Positions 7,859 through 17,684 of a stretch of DNA of 64,000 nt are shown in pieces; the stretch's first letter is position 1; each line of letters opens with the position of its first letter. The notes beneath the pieces were generated by a model. The model worked only from the letters and a program-made list of their open reading frames with translations, did not search any database and was not told the DNA's origin. A program made the position numbers and the translations under genes. Origin of the DNA: Novosphingobium sp. (GTDB lineage Bacteria > Pseudomonadota > Alphaproteobacteria > Sphingomonadales > Sphingomonadaceae); the NCBI GenBank assembly GCA_017744735.1, contig JAGIAR010000003.1, forward strand, positions 186,001-250,000, written 5' to 3'.

Positions 7859-7865
7859 GTCAGCC

Positions 7866-9095
7866 CTACTTCCCGACCCTGACCCCGCCCTTGTAGAGCG
7901 CGATCACCCTGCCCTGCGCGGGCTGGCCGTCGAAGGGCGTATTGCCTGCGCTCGCTTCCATCCGGGCCGACTGGACGATCCACGGCCGGTCGGGGTCTAC
8001 CAGCGCAATATCCGCCTGCTTGCCGACCTCGAGCACGCCGGCATCGACCCCCAGCAATTGCGCGGGCTTCCACGCAACGAGGTCGAAGGCGCGCGGGAGG
8101 TCGATCACCCCGTCGCGCACCAGCGACAGCACCATCGCCAGCAGCGTCTCGGCCCCGGCCATGCCCGGTTCGGCATCGGCAAAGGGCAGGCGCTTGTCTT
8201 CCGGGCCACGCGGATCGTGGCCGCTGGAGATCACGTCGATCGTGCCGTCGCCGATCGCCTCGATCACCGCCTGGCGGTCGGCCTCTTCACGCAAGGGCGG
8301 CGAGAGCCGGGCAAAGGTGCGGAATTCCGCCGTCGCGAGATCGGACAGCATGAAATGCGCCGGGGTGACCCCCGCGGTTACCGCAACCCCGCGCTTCTTC
8401 GCCGCGCGCACGAGATCGAGCGCAGCCTTGGTGGTCACCTGCCGCAAGTGCAGCCGGGCTCCTGACAGTTCCGCCAGCGCGATGTCGCGCGCGACCGCCA
8501 GCGCTTCGGCCTCGGCCGGCGCGCTCGGCAGGCCGAGCCGGGTGGCGATCTCGCCCGCGGTCGCGACCGCCTGTCCCGCAAGGCCCCCGTCCTCGGCGTG
8601 GGTCACCACTGTCAGGTCGAGCATCGCGGCATAGCGCAGCAGCCGCAGCATCACGCCCGAATCGGCAATCCAGCGCCGCCCGGTTGCGACCGCGCGCGCG
8701 CCGGCGTCGCGCATCAGTGCGAGCTCGGCGAGGTCCGCGCCGGCCAGCCCCACGGTCGCCGCCGCGAGCGGGTGAACCCACAAATCGGGCTTGCCGCTGT
8801 AGGCGAGGAACTGGATCCGCGCCGGGTGGTCGAGCGGCGGGCTCTGGTCGGGCATCAGCGCGGCACGGGTTATCCCGCCGAAATGGAACGCCGGCTTGTC
8901 GACCGCGAACACGCCCAGGTCGACGAGGCCCGGTGCGATCAGCGCGCCCTTGGCATCGACCACGTCGTCCCCGCCCTCGGGCGTGGCGTCGAGCGCGACG
9001 ATCCGTGCGCCGGCGCAGCGCAGCGATCCTGCGCGCACGCCGTCCGGCAGCACCAGCCGCCCGTTGACGATCGTCAGCGGATAGGGTTGCTTCAT
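7866..9095 (-). CDS. pyrC': Dihydroorotase-like protein PyrC', probably non-catalytic
   Basis: A 409-residue member of the dihydroorotase/amidohydrolase fold. The metal-binding motif DxHxH is replaced by D59-LGVF, the later His in the HVST region reads LHLRQVTT, and the catalytic Asp of the SDHAPH region is Gly (ISSGHDPRG). One His remains in THAED. These losses match the inactive PyrC' subunits that support aspartate transcarbamoylase in Pseudomonas-type complexes. The ATG overlaps the pyrB stop by 4 bases (ATGA), the same coupling known for such pairs. A separate active dihydroorotase should exist elsewhere. Confidence 0.85.
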   Translation of the reverse strand: MKQPYPLTIVNGRLVLPDGVRAGSLRCAGARIVALDATPEGGDDVVDAKGALIAPGLVDLGVFAVDKPAFHFGGITRAALMPDQSPPLDHPARIQFLAYSGKPDLWVHPLAAATVGLAGADLAELALMRDAGARAVATGRRWIADSGVMLRLLRYAAMLDLTVVTHAEDGGLAGQAVATAGEIATRLGLPSAPAEAEALAVARDIALAELSGARLHLRQVTTKAALDLVRAAKKRGVAVTAGVTPAHFMLSDLATAEFRTFARLSPPLREEADRQAVIEAIGDGTIDVISSGHDPRGPEDKRLPFADAEPGMAGAETLLAMVLSLVRDGVIDLPRAFDLVAWKPAQLLGVDAGVLEVGKQADIALVDPDRPWIVQSARMEASAGNTPFDGQPAQGRVIALYKGGVRVGK

Positions 9096-10102
9096 GCCCA
9101 GCCCTCCACGCCGCGGGTTCGTCGGGTCAGGACGTCGAGGCAGGCCATGCGGATCGCGACCCCCATCTCGACCTGGCGGGTGATCAGCGAACGCCCGGGA
9201 AGATCCGCGACGTCGCTGTCGATCTCGACCCCGCGGTTCATCGGGCCCGGATGCATCACCAGCGCATCGGGCTCGGCCAACGCCAGCCGCTTCGCCGTAA
9301 GCCCGTAGAGATGACGATATTCGCGCGCCGAGGGGATGAACTGGCCGCTCATGCGCTCGTTCTGCAAGCGCAGCATCATCACCACTTCCGCGCCGTCGAG
9401 CGCGGCGTCGAAATCGTGGAACGCCTCCACCCCGATCTCGCCGATCCCGGCCGGCAGCAGCGCGGGCGGCGCGCACACCCGCAGCTTCGCCCCGAGCGCG
9501 GTGAGGCACAGCATGTTCGAGCGCGCGACCCGGCTGTGGAGGATGTCGCCGCAGATGGTGATCCGCAGCCCGTTGAATTCCTCGCGTCCGCGGGCGCGCA
9601 GGGCATGGCGCAGGGTCAGCGCGTCGAGCAGCGCCTGGGTCGGGTGCTCGTGCTGGCCGTCGCCGGCGTTGAGCACCGGGCAATCGACCCGGTTCGCGAT
9701 CAGCCGTACCGCGCCCGAACTGCCGTGGCGGATCACGATCGCATCGGCACGCATCGCGTTGAGCGTCATCGCGGTGTCGATCAGCGTCTCGCCCTTCTTC
9801 ACGCTCGACTGTGCCGCGTGCATGTTGACCACGTCGGCGCCGAGGCGCTTGCCGGCGATCTCGAAGCTCAGCAGCGTGCGGGTCGAGTTCTCGAAGAAGG
9901 CGTTGATGATGGTGAGGCCGGAAAGCAGGTCCGAATGCTTGTGGGGCTGGCGGTTGAGCGCGACCCACTGCTCCGCCTCTTCGAGAATGTAGAGGATCTC
10001 GTGGGTCTGGAGCTCGCCGATCCCGACCAGGTCGCGATGCGGAAAAGCCAGCGCGCCGGCCGGAAAGCGGCCCGCGGGGGAAGAGGTGCGCGTCGATGTC
10101 AT
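9092..10102 (-). CDS. pyrB: Aspartate carbamoyltransferase catalytic subunit
   Basis: A 336-residue ATCase, second step of de novo pyrimidine synthesis (carbamoyl phosphate plus aspartate). Diagnostic motifs are FFENSTRT (carbamoyl-phosphate loop), [26 protein letters not shown] and [13 protein letters not shown]. About 25 residues precede the conserved core, as in class A ATCases that need a PyrC' partner, and no pyrI is seen. The ATG at 10102 was chosen; the frame continues to a TTG at 10141 with no supporting ribosome site. pyrC' overlaps its 3' end. Confidence 0.95.
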   Translation of the reverse strand: MTSTRTSSPAGRFPAGALAFPHRDLVGIGELQTHEILYILEEAEQWVALNRQPHKHSDLLSGLTIINAFFENSTRTLLSFEIAGKRLGADVVNMHAAQSSVKKGETLIDTAMTLNAMRADAIVIRHGSSGAVRLIANRVDCPVLNAGDGQHEHPTQALLDALTLRHALRARGREEFNGLRITICGDILHSRVARSNMLCLTALGAKLRVCAPPALLPAGIGEIGVEAFHDFDAALDGAEVVMMLRLQNERMSGQFIPSAREYRHLYGLTAKRLALAEPDALVMHPGPMNRGVEIDSDVADLPGRSLITRQVEMGVAIRMACLDVLTRRTRGVEGWA

Positions 10103-10244
10103 TAAAGCCGGGCGAATAGGGTCTCTTTGCGCGGAAGGCAACGCCCGCGGCCGAAACCGGCAGCGGTGGGTTAAGGTTTCCTGTGGAACCCGGCGGCGTC
10201 CGTGCCTAGACTGCGCCGCGACGGGTTAAAGAAACGGAGCGGGC

Positions 10245-12128
10245 ATGAGTTTTGCGGGCAAGGTCTGGCGTCTGCTGGTCGGGATCAAGGACGGGCTGGC
10301 GCTGCTTATGTTGCTGGCCTTCTTCAGCCTGCTGTTCGGCATTCTGAGCGCACGGCCCAGCCCCGGCCAGGTGCATGACGGGGCATTGCTGCTGACGCTC
10401 GACGGCTCGGTCGTGGAGGAAGCCTCGCCGATCGATCCGCTGACCGCACTGATCAACCGGGAGCTGCCCGCGCGCCAATACCAGGCGCGCGATCTCGTCG
10501 CGGCGCTCGACGCGGCCGCCGGCGACAGCCGGATCAAGGCGGTGGTGCTGGACCTGTCGACCTTCATCGGCGGCGCGCATATCCACATGCAGGAACTCGG
10601 CGCCGCGCTCGACCGGGTGCGCGCGGCGAAGAAGCCGGTGCTGACCTTCGCCCTCGCCTATACCGATGACAGCGCGCTGCTTGCCGCGCATTCGAGCGAG
10701 GCCTGGGTCGATCCGCTGGGCGGCGCGCTGATCCGCGGGCCCGGCGGCAACCGGCAGTACTACAAGGCGCTGCTCGATTACCTGAAGGTCGATGCCCATG
10801 TGTTCCGCGTCGGCACCTACAAGAGCGCGGTCGAGCCCTATATCCGCAACGACATGTCCGATCCCGCGCGCGAGGATGCGAACGAACTCTATGCGTCGAT
10901 CTGGAACGCCTACAAGGCCGACCTCAAGAAGGCGCGCCCGCAGGTCGATATCGACGCGATCACGAGCGACCCGGTCGCCTGGCTCAAGGCCAGCAACGGC
11001 GATACGGCGCAGGCCGCCAAGGCCGCGGGCCTGGTCGACCGGATCGGCGCCTGGGACGCCTTCGGAAGCCGCGTGGCGCAGATCGTCGGCAAGGATCACT
11101 GGGACGACAGCCCGGGCAATTTCGCCCATACCGATCTCGAGCCGTGGCTCGCGGCGATCAAGCCGGGCAAGACCGGCAAGGCGATCGGGGTGATCACGAT
11201 CGCGGGCGAGATCAGCGACGGCGACGCCGGACCGGGCGAGGCGGGCGCGGACCGCATCGCCGGGCTGCTCGACGACGCCCTGGGCGACGACCTGGCCGCG
11301 CTGGTGGTGCGGGTCGATTCACCGGGTGGCACGATCACCGGCTCCGAGGCTATCCGCCGCGCGATCCTGCGGCAGAAGGCGCGGGGCATTCCGGTGGTGG
11401 TCTCGATGGGCAATTACGCGGCGAGCGGCGGCTATTGGGTCTCGACCCCGGCCGACCGGATCTTTGCCGAGCCCGAGACGGTGACCGGATCGATCGGGGT
11501 GTTCGGTGTGCTCCCGACCTTCGAGCGCGCCGCCAAGTTCTGGGGCGTCGGCAACGACGGGGTCAAGACCACCCCGCTTTCCGGCCAGCCCGACGTGATC
11601 GGCGGGCTCACCCCCGAGACCGAGCAGGTGCTGCAGATGACGGTGGAGCACGAGTACGGCGTGTTCCTGGGCCTGGTCGGCCAGTCGCGCCACAAGACCC
11701 CGCAGCAGGTAGACGCGATCGGCCAGGGCCGCGTGTGGACCGGCGGGATGGCCCGCCAGAACGGGCTGGTCGACCAGTTCGGCAATCTCGACGATGCGCT
11801 CGCCTATGCCGCGCAGAAGGCCGGGCTCAAGCAGGGCGGCTGGCATGCGAAATATCTCGGCAGCACCGGCAACCCCTATGCCTCGCTGATCGAGAAGCTG
11901 ATGGGCCGCAACACCGAGGCGCACAGCGCGCGGGCGCAGGACCTGTTCGCGCAGATGGCGATGGCCGAACAGGACCGCAGCTGGCGGATCGCGCACGACA
12001 TGCGCCGCCTGCTGGGCGCGAGCGGGGCGCAGGCCTATTGCCTGGAATGCAGCGAAACGCCGGTGCGCAAGGACCCGCAGGCGATCTCCGGCGTGTTCAG
12101 CCTGCTGAACTGGCTCGAGGGCGGCTGA
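10245..12128 (+). CDS. sppA: Signal peptide peptidase SppA, 67-kDa type
   Basis: A 627-residue membrane-bound serine protease that degrades cleaved signal peptides. There is one N-terminal membrane segment (about residues 15-42), followed by two tandem S49 domains as in E. coli SppA. The catalytic lysine is in the first domain (K193, VGTYKSAVEPY) and the nucleophile in the second (S394, NYAASGGYWVS), so the dyad is complete. A short Cys-containing tail (YCLECSE) follows the second domain and is unusual. It is transcribed away from pyrB and stands alone. Confidence 0.94.
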   Translation: MSFAGKVWRLLVGIKDGLALLMLLAFFSLLFGILSARPSPGQVHDGALLLTLDGSVVEEASPIDPLTALINRELPARQYQARDLVAALDAAAGDSRIKAVVLDLSTFIGGAHIHMQELGAALDRVRAAKKPVLTFALAYTDDSALLAAHSSEAWVDPLGGALIRGPGGNRQYYKALLDYLKVDAHVFRVGTYKSAVEPYIRNDMSDPAREDANELYASIWNAYKADLKKARPQVDIDAITSDPVAWLKASNGDTAQAAKAAGLVDRIGAWDAFGSRVAQIVGKDHWDDSPGNFAHTDLEPWLAAIKPGKTGKAIGVITIAGEISDGDAGPGEAGADRIAGLLDDALGDDLAALVVRVDSPGGTITGSEAIRRAILRQKARGIPVVVSMGNYAASGGYWVSTPADRIFAEPETVTGSIGVFGVLPTFERAAKFWGVGNDGVKTTPLSGQPDVIGGLTPETEQVLQMTVEHEYGVFLGLVGQSRHKTPQQVDAIGQGRVWTGGMARQNGLVDQFGNLDDALAYAAQKAGLKQGGWHAKYLGSTGNPYASLIEKLMGRNTEAHSARAQDLFAQMAMAEQDRSWRIAHDMRRLLGASGAQAYCLECSETPVRKDPQAISGVFSLLNWLEGG

Positions 12129-12206
12129 TCGATCGTTGCATCGTCGGGCCTTTGCGCTTGAGTTCGTGCAGGACTCATGGCAATGGCCCGCCCCTGCCTT
12201 GCAGGC

Positions 12207-12281
12207 GGGCGCGTAGCTCAGTGGTAGAGCACACCCTTCACACGGGTGGGGTCGCAGGTTCAATCCCTGCCGCGCCCACCA
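12207..12281 (+). tRNA. tRNA-Val (anticodon CAC)
   Basis: 75 nt folding as a full cloverleaf: acceptor stem GGGCGCG/CGCGCCC, D arm GCTC/GAGC, anticodon stem CACCC/GGGTG around loop TTCACAC, and T arm GCAGG-TTCAATC-CCTGC. The anticodon CAC reads valine GUG. The 3' CCA is encoded (12279-12281). Confidence 0.95.
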
Positions 12282-12356
12282 GGGCACGGGCAACGCCGCG
12301 CCCGCCATTTCTACGGAACATTCCCTATCGCCGCGGCCGACCGCCGGGCACACCTT

Positions 12357-12375
12357 CTCCTCTCAGCCAGAGGAG
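12357..12375 (+). promoter_or_regulatory. Hairpin covering the ribosome site of the DUF2892 gene
   Basis: CTCCTCT and AGAGGAG form a 7-bp stem with loop CAGCC. The right arm contains the AGGAG that would serve as ribosome-binding site for the ATG at 12383, so folding would hide it. Regulatory meaning is inference. Confidence 0.35.
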
Positions 12376-12382
12376 GGCACTC

Positions 12383-12571
12383 ATGTTCGAAACCAACGTC
12401 GGAAACATCGACCGTATCCTGCGCATCGTTGTCGGGCTCGCGCTGATCGCACTCGTGTTCGTCGGGCCGAAAACCCAATGGGGCTGGCTCGGGATCATCC
12501 CGCTGGCGACCGGCTTCCTGCGTACCTGCCCGCTCTATTCGCTGATCGGTGTCAACACCTGCGCGAAGTAG
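12383..12571 (+). CDS. DUF2892 (YgaP membrane-domain) protein
   Basis: A 62-residue protein with two hydrophobic segments joined by a short turn: NVGNIDRILRIVVGLALIAL, then WGWLGIIPLATGFLRTCPLYSLIGVNTC. This is the DUF2892 pattern, including the conserved RTCPLYSLIGVNTC end. In YgaP the domain follows a rhodanese; here it stands alone, as is common. The ATG at 12383 has AGAGGAGG about 8 bases upstream. Function is unknown. Confidence 0.88.
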   Translation: MFETNVGNIDRILRIVVGLALIALVFVGPKTQWGWLGIIPLATGFLRTCPLYSLIGVNTCAK

Positions 12572-12620
12572 GGCCGGCTTGGCTTGCATGGCGTCGGCCA
12601 AGTAGGCATAGCCCGCGCCC

Positions 12621-13895
12621 ATGCACGACCTACGCTCGATCCGCGAAAATCCCGCCGCCTTCGACGCCGCACTGAAGCGCCGTGGAGCGGAGCCGTCGTC
12701 GGGCGCCGTGCTCGAACTCGATGCAAGGCGTCGCGAAGTCGCGACCAGGATGCAGGAGGCCCAGAACCGGCGCAACGAGGCCAGCAAGGCGATCGGCGCG
12801 GCGATGGGCAAGGGCGAGGTCGAGCTGGCCGAGGAGCTCAAGCTCGAAGTCGCCGAGATCAAGCGCACCCTGCCCGAGCTGGAAGCCGAGGAGGCGAAGC
12901 TTTCGGCCGAGCTCGACCTGCGCCTCGCCGCCCTCCCCAATTTGCCCGACGCCGCAGTGCCCGACGGTGCGGACGAAGACGGCAACGTCGAGGTCGCGCG
13001 CTGGGGCGACCAGCGCAATTTCGCCTTCGCGCCGAAGGAACACGCCGATCTCGGCCCGGCGCTGGGCATGGATTTCGAAACCGGCGCGGCGATGAGCGGC
13101 GCGCGTTTCACCTTCCTGCGCGGGCCAATCGCGCGGCTGGAGCGCGCGCTCGGCCAGTTCATGCTCGACACGCAGACCGCGGCCAATAGCTATACCGAAT
13201 GCAATCCGCCGCTGCTGGTGCGCGACGAGGCGGTGTTCGGCACCGGGCAGCTGCCCAAGTTCGCCGAGGACCTGTTCCGCACCACCGACGGCCGCTGGCT
13301 GATCCCGACCGCCGAGGTGAGCCTGACCAATTCGGTGCGCGAGCAGATCCTGCCCGGCCTCGCCGATCCGATCCGTCTGACCGCCCTCACCCCCTGCTTC
13401 CGCTCCGAGGCCGGCGCGGCCGGGCGCGATACGCGCGGATTCATCCGCCAGCACCAGTTCGAGAAGGTCGAGCTGGTCAGCATCTGTCGCCCCGACCAGT
13501 GGGAGGCCGAGCACGATCACATGGTCCGCTCGGCGCAGGGCATTCTCGAGGCGCTCGGCCTGCCCTATCGCACGATGCTGCTGTGCGCGGGCGACATGGG
13601 CGCGGGCGCGAAGAAGACCTTCGACCTCGAGGTGTGGCTGCCCGGCCAGGGCGCCTATCGCGAGATCAGCTCGATCTCGTGGTGCGGCGACTACCAGGCG
13701 CGGCGGATGAACGCGCGTTTCCGCCCGGAAGGCGAGAAGGGCACCGCCTTCGTGCACACGCTCAATGGCTCCGGCCTCGCGGTCGGGCGCACGCTGGTCG
13801 CGGTGCTGGAGAATTACCAACAGGAAGACGGCAGCGTTGACGTGCCCGAGGTGCTTCACCCCTATATGGGCGGCCTCACACGACTCGTTCAATAG
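12621..13895 (+). CDS. serS: Seryl-tRNA synthetase
   Basis: A 424-residue class II aminoacyl-tRNA synthetase charging tRNA-Ser. The N-terminal ~110 residues form the long antiparallel coiled coil that grips the tRNA variable arm ([20 protein letters not shown] onward). Motif 2 is [20 protein letters not shown] and motif 3 is [19 protein letters not shown]. Length is normal. surE begins 9 bases after its stop, and the LysM peptidase overlaps surE, so the three genes are probably one operon. Confidence 0.97.
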   Translation: MHDLRSIRENPAAFDAALKRRGAEPSSGAVLELDARRREVATRMQEAQNRRNEASKAIGAAMGKGEVELAEELKLEVAEIKRTLPELEAEEAKLSAELDLRLAALPNLPDAAVPDGADEDGNVEVARWGDQRNFAFAPKEHADLGPALGMDFETGAAMSGARFTFLRGPIARLERALGQFMLDTQTAANSYTECNPPLLVRDEAVFGTGQLPKFAEDLFRTTDGRWLIPTAEVSLTNSVREQILPGLADPIRLTALTPCFRSEAGAAGRDTRGFIRQHQFEKVELVSICRPDQWEAEHDHMVRSAQGILEALGLPYRTMLLCAGDMGAGAKKTFDLEVWLPGQGAYREISSISWCGDYQARRMNARFRPEGEKGTAFVHTLNGSGLAVGRTLVAVLENYQQEDGSVDVPEVLHPYMGGLTRLVQ

Positions 13896-13904
13896 GGGTT
13901 TCGC

Positions 13905-14657
13905 TTGCGCATCCTGCTCACCAATGACGACGGGATCCACGCTCCGGGCCTCGCCCTGCTCGAAAGGATCGCGCGCGCGCTGAGCGACGACGTGACCGTC
14001 TGCGCTCCGGCGGAGGAGCAATCGGGCGCGGGCCATTCGCTGACCCTGCACATGCCGGTGCGGCTGCATTCGTTCGGCGAGAAGCGCTATGCGGTGACCG
14101 GCACGCCGGGCGACGCGGTGAACCTTGCGCTGCGCAAGCTGTTTCCCGAGGGGCCGCCGGATCTGGTGCTGTCGGGGATCAACAACGGCGAGAACCTGGC
14201 CGACGACGTCACCTATTCCGGCACGATCTCGGCCGCGATGGAGAGCGCGCTGGCGGGCATCCCCTCGATCGCGCTGAGCCAGGCGCTGCGCGACCGGGGA
14301 CACGGCTTTTCCGCAGCGGAAGGCTGGGCGGAACAGGTCCTGCGCCCGCTGATCGACCTGGCCATGCCCAAGCGCACGCTGATCAACGTGAACTTCCCCG
14401 CGCTTCCCGCGGCCGACGTGCGCGGGATCAGGGTCGCGCGGCAGGGGTTCCACGATTATGCGCGCGGTTCGGTGGTCGAGAGTGTCGATCCGCGGGGCCG
14501 GCCCTATTTCTGGTTCGGGCTCGACGACATCGAGCACACGCTCGACCACGGGACCGATCTCGAGGCGGTCAGCGACGGCTACGTCTCGGTCACCCCGCTC
14601 CAACTCGACCTGACCCACCATGCCTCGATCGGGCTGCTGGCGGACCGCTTCGGGTGA
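13905..14657 (+). CDS. surE: 5'/3'-nucleotidase SurE
   Basis: A 250-residue SurE phosphatase, which removes phosphate from nucleoside monophosphates and is linked to stress survival. It opens MRILLTNDDGIHAPG with the metal-binding Asp pair at D8-D9, followed by the metal-binding Ser/Asn segment (S-G-I-N-N-G in SGINNGENLADDVTYSGT) and NVNFP. The start is TTG at 13905 with AGGGG just upstream, overlapping the serS stop region. The downstream peptidase gene starts inside its stop codon (GTGA). Confidence 0.94.
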   Translation: MRILLTNDDGIHAPGLALLERIARALSDDVTVCAPAEEQSGAGHSLTLHMPVRLHSFGEKRYAVTGTPGDAVNLALRKLFPEGPPDLVLSGINNGENLADDVTYSGTISAAMESALAGIPSIALSQALRDRGHGFSAAEGWAEQVLRPLIDLAMPKRTLINVNFPALPAADVRGIRVARQGFHDYARGSVVESVDPRGRPYFWFGLDDIEHTLDHGTDLEAVSDGYVSVTPLQLDLTHHASIGLLADRFG

Positions 14658-15463
14658 AGCGGCTGGCGGCGCTGCCCTTCGCGGCCCTGCTGCTGATCGC
14701 GGCAGGCGATCCCAAGACCGAAACCGAGCATGTCGTCGCGAAAGGCGAGACGCTGAGCCGGATCGCCGAGCGCGCCGGCGTGCCGCTCGCGGCGATCGCC
14801 GAGGCCAACGGGATCGAGGCGCCCTATGCGGTCAAAGCCGGGCAGACGCTCAGGATCCCGCGCCAGCAGAGCTACGTGGTGAAGCAGGGCGATACCGGCT
14901 TCGGGATCGCCTTCCGCTTCGGCGTGCCCTTCGCCGCCATCGCCACCGCCAACGGGCTCGATCCGCATGCCCCGCTGAAACCGGGGCGCAGACTGATCAT
15001 CCCCGCGCTGATCGGGCAGCCCCAAGCGATCGCCCCCACACCCGAGGCGCCCGCCAGGCCCCCGGTCAAGGCGGCGCCCGAGCCGGTGTTCCGCCGCCCG
15101 GTCGAGGGCAAGGTAGTTCTCGGCTGGCGGCGCCGGCCCGACGGCGGCGGGCATGAGGGTCTGGACTTCGCGCTGGCCGAGGGCGACGCGGTGCGCGCGG
15201 CGGCGGCGGGCCGGGTGATCTTCGCCGGCGCGGCGCCCGAACGCTTCGGCAATCTGGTCGTGATCGACCACGGCAACGGCTGGGCGACCGCCTATGGCCA
15301 TCTCGAAAAGGTCACGGTGAAGAAGGGCGAGAAGGTCCGCACGGGCGAGCGGATCGGGCTTGGCGGACAGACCGGCGAAGCCACCGAACCCGAGCTCCAT
15401 TTCGAGATCCGCAAGGACAACCGCCCGATCGACCCCGCGCCCGAACTCGGGCTCGACGACTAG
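14654..15463 (+). CDS. LysM / M23 (LytM-type) peptidase
   Basis: A 269-residue exported protein: a hydrophobic signal sequence to about residue 18, two LysM peptidoglycan-binding domains (about 25-70 and 72-116), a Pro-rich linker, and a C-terminal M23 domain (about 150-255). The Zn/catalytic signatures appear intact: GGHEGLDFA (HxxxD), AYGHLEKV and ELHFEIRKD. It resembles NlpD/EnvC-like murein hydrolases or activators, and the serS-surE-nlpD order recalls surE-pcm-nlpD clusters. Intact residues favour an active endopeptidase, unlike NlpD. The GTG start overlaps the surE stop. Confidence 0.87.
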   Translation: MKRLAALPFAALLLIAAGDPKTETEHVVAKGETLSRIAERAGVPLAAIAEANGIEAPYAVKAGQTLRIPRQQSYVVKQGDTGFGIAFRFGVPFAAIATANGLDPHAPLKPGRRLIIPALIGQPQAIAPTPEAPARPPVKAAPEPVFRRPVEGKVVLGWRRRPDGGGHEGLDFALAEGDAVRAAAAGRVIFAGAAPERFGNLVVIDHGNGWATAYGHLEKVTVKKGEKVRTGERIGLGGQTGEATEPELHFEIRKDNRPIDPAPELGLDD

Positions 15464-15467
15464 CCGC

Positions 15468-15878
15468 TCACCCGAGCAGCCAGAAGGTTCCCCCCATCGC
15501 CAGATAGGCGACGATCCAGTATCCCCCGTCGATCAGCGCCAGCCGGGTCGAGGCGCGCATATGGGCATAGCTGACCCACACCGCCGGGGCGACGAAGGTC
15601 AGCGCCAGCCCGCCCGACATCATGAAATAGAGCCACGGCTTCATCTCCAGCGTCTGCGGCCCGACCCGCGCGAACATGTGGCCCATCATCACCGCGGCCA
15701 GCAGCAGCGCCCCGGCGGTGATCGCGATCGCCTGCCCCGGCCTGCGCCGTCCGGCCAGCCGGCCCGGCCCGACTTCCTCCAGCTTGGCGCGGCCGAACAG
15801 CGGCCCGTACCACCCGAACGCCACCACCCCGGCGACGAGCGCCGCCACGAAAACCGCAAGCCAGTTAACCGGACCCAT
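15468..15878 (-). CDS. DUF1761 membrane protein
   Basis: A 136-residue protein with four hydrophobic segments. The start VNWLAVFVAALVAGVVAFGWYGPLFG is the DUF1761 signature, and the end YWIVAYLAMGGTFWLLG fits the family. Function is unknown. It runs tail-to-tail with the LysM peptidase, 4 bp apart, and head-to-head with rimO. Confidence 0.85.
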   Translation of the reverse strand: MGPVNWLAVFVAALVAGVVAFGWYGPLFGRAKLEEVGPGRLAGRRRPGQAIAITAGALLLAAVMMGHMFARVGPQTLEMKPWLYFMMSGGLALTFVAPAVWVSYAHMRASTRLALIDGGYWIVAYLAMGGTFWLLG

Positions 15879-15977
15879 CTGACCCCCTGGTCGTTCGAAG
15901 CGGGTTTCCCTTGCGGAAACCCCTAGGGAAGCGCGGCGGTAGCCTATTTCCGCCCATGGGTGTAGGGGGCGCGCGCT

Positions 15978-17408
15978 ATGGCCGAATCTTTGTCAGGACA
16001 GGCACCCCAAGCCAGCACCATTCCGTCGCAACGCAAGGTCGGGATGGTCAGCCTGGGCTGCCCCAAGGCGCTCGTCGACTCCGAGCGCATTCTCACGCGC
16101 CTGCGGGCCGACGGCTACGCGATGAGCCCCGACTACGCCGGGGCCGACGTGGTGCTGGTCAACACCTGCGGCTTCCTCGATTCCGCCAAGGAGGAGAGCC
16201 TTTCCGCGATCGGCGAGGCGATCGCCGAGAACGGCCGGGTGATCGTGACCGGCTGCATGGGCGACGAGGCGGAGCTGATCCGCGCGCGCTTCCCCGACGT
16301 GCTCGCGGTGACCGGCGCGCACCAGTACGAGGATGTGGTGGAAGCGGTCCACGAGGCCGCCCCGCCGAGCCAGGGGCCGTTCGTCGATCTCATTCCCCAA
16401 CCCGGCGCGCTCAAGCAGCGAAGCGGTAGCGCAGAAGAATACGTGAAGCTGACCCCGCGCCACTACAGCTACCTCAAGATTTCCGAGGGCTGCAACCACG
16501 CCTGCGCCTTCTGCATCATCCCGCAATTGCGCGGCAAGCTCGCCAGCCGGCGGATCGACGCGGTGCTGCGCGAGGCCGAGAAGCTGGTCGCCGCGGGGAC
16601 GAAGGAACTGCTGGTGATCAGCCAGGACACCAGCGCCTACGGGGTCGACATCCGCCACGAAGAACGCCTGTGGAAGGGGCACCCGGTCCGCGCGCATATG
16701 ACCGACCTCGCCCGCGAGCTCGGCCGGCTCAAGACGCCGGAGGGGCAGCAGCCCTGGGTCCGCCTGCACTACGTCTATCCCTATCCGCATGTCGACGGGG
16801 TGATCCCGCTGATGGCCGAGGGGCTGCTGACGCCCTATCTCGACATCCCGTTCCAGCACGCGAGCCCGAAAGTGCTGCGCGCGATGAAGCGCCCGGCCAA
16901 CGAGGCCAAGGTGCTCGAGCGGATCCGCATCTGGCGCGCGATCGCGCCCGACCTGACGATCCGATCGAGCTTCGTGGTCGGCTTCCCGGGCGAGACCGAG
17001 GAAGACTTCCAGTACCTGCTCGACTGGCTCGACGAAGCCCAGCTCGACCGCGTCGGCGCGTTCCGCTTCGAGCCGGTCGAAGGCGCGCAGGCCAACGCCC
17101 TGCCCGATCCGGTGCCCGAGGAGGTCAAGGAAGAGCGCTACGCAAGGATCATGGAAAAGACCGAGGCGATCAGCGCCGCGAAGCTCGCCGCCAAGGTGGG
17201 CCGCGTCCTCCCGGTGATCGTCGACGAGGTCGGCGAACCGGATGAGGACGGCGATATCGGCGCCACCGCCCGCAGCCAGGCCGACGCGCCCGAGATCGAC
17301 GGCAATGTGTTCCTCCGCAACGTCGCGCCCGACCTGAAGCCGGGCGATTTCATCGACGTGGAAATCGAGGACGCCGACGCGCACGATCTGTTCGGGGTGC
17401 CGGTCTGA
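15978..17408 (+). CDS. rimO: Ribosomal protein uS12 methylthiotransferase RimO
   Basis: A 476-residue radical-SAM methylthiotransferase that modifies an aspartate of ribosomal protein S12. The N-terminal UPF0004 domain has the cluster cysteines in [19 protein letters not shown] and TGCMGDEA. The radical-SAM CxxxCxxC is [17 protein letters not shown], whose wording is specific to RimO rather than MiaB. A C-terminal TRAM domain (about 400-470) ends in [14 protein letters not shown]-like sequence. A 30-residue N-terminal extension precedes the core ([10 protein letters not shown]); a shorter start is possible. Confidence 0.95.
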   Translation: MAESLSGQAPQASTIPSQRKVGMVSLGCPKALVDSERILTRLRADGYAMSPDYAGADVVLVNTCGFLDSAKEESLSAIGEAIAENGRVIVTGCMGDEAELIRARFPDVLAVTGAHQYEDVVEAVHEAAPPSQGPFVDLIPQPGALKQRSGSAEEYVKLTPRHYSYLKISEGCNHACAFCIIPQLRGKLASRRIDAVLREAEKLVAAGTKELLVISQDTSAYGVDIRHEERLWKGHPVRAHMTDLARELGRLKTPEGQQPWVRLHYVYPYPHVDGVIPLMAEGLLTPYLDIPFQHASPKVLRAMKRPANEAKVLERIRIWRAIAPDLTIRSSFVVGFPGETEEDFQYLLDWLDEAQLDRVGAFRFEPVEGAQANALPDPVPEEVKEERYARIMEKTEAISAAKLAAKVGRVLPVIVDEVGEPDEDGDIGATARSQADAPEIDGNVFLRNVAPDLKPGDFIDVEIEDADAHDLFGVPV

Positions 17409-17684
17409 GGGCACCCGGAAGGTCACACGAAGTTCGGAATCTTCGCGCATGGGACGCATGGAAAGTTTCCGGAAATTCTTTGTTTTCCAGACACATGCGA
17501 GAAGCCTGCGAAAAAACTTCGCGAGGAGCAGCGATATCGACGGTTTGAAAGAGCCGCGCGGAGTGTGGCAGGCTTGGGCCGTGTAGGAAAATGGTTTCGC
17601 GCATCGCCGCGCGGGCGGCCTACGCAATCGCAATGACTTGTCGCCCCCGCCTTCCTTGGGCATGAGTTGGGACAAGGGGGGCCG

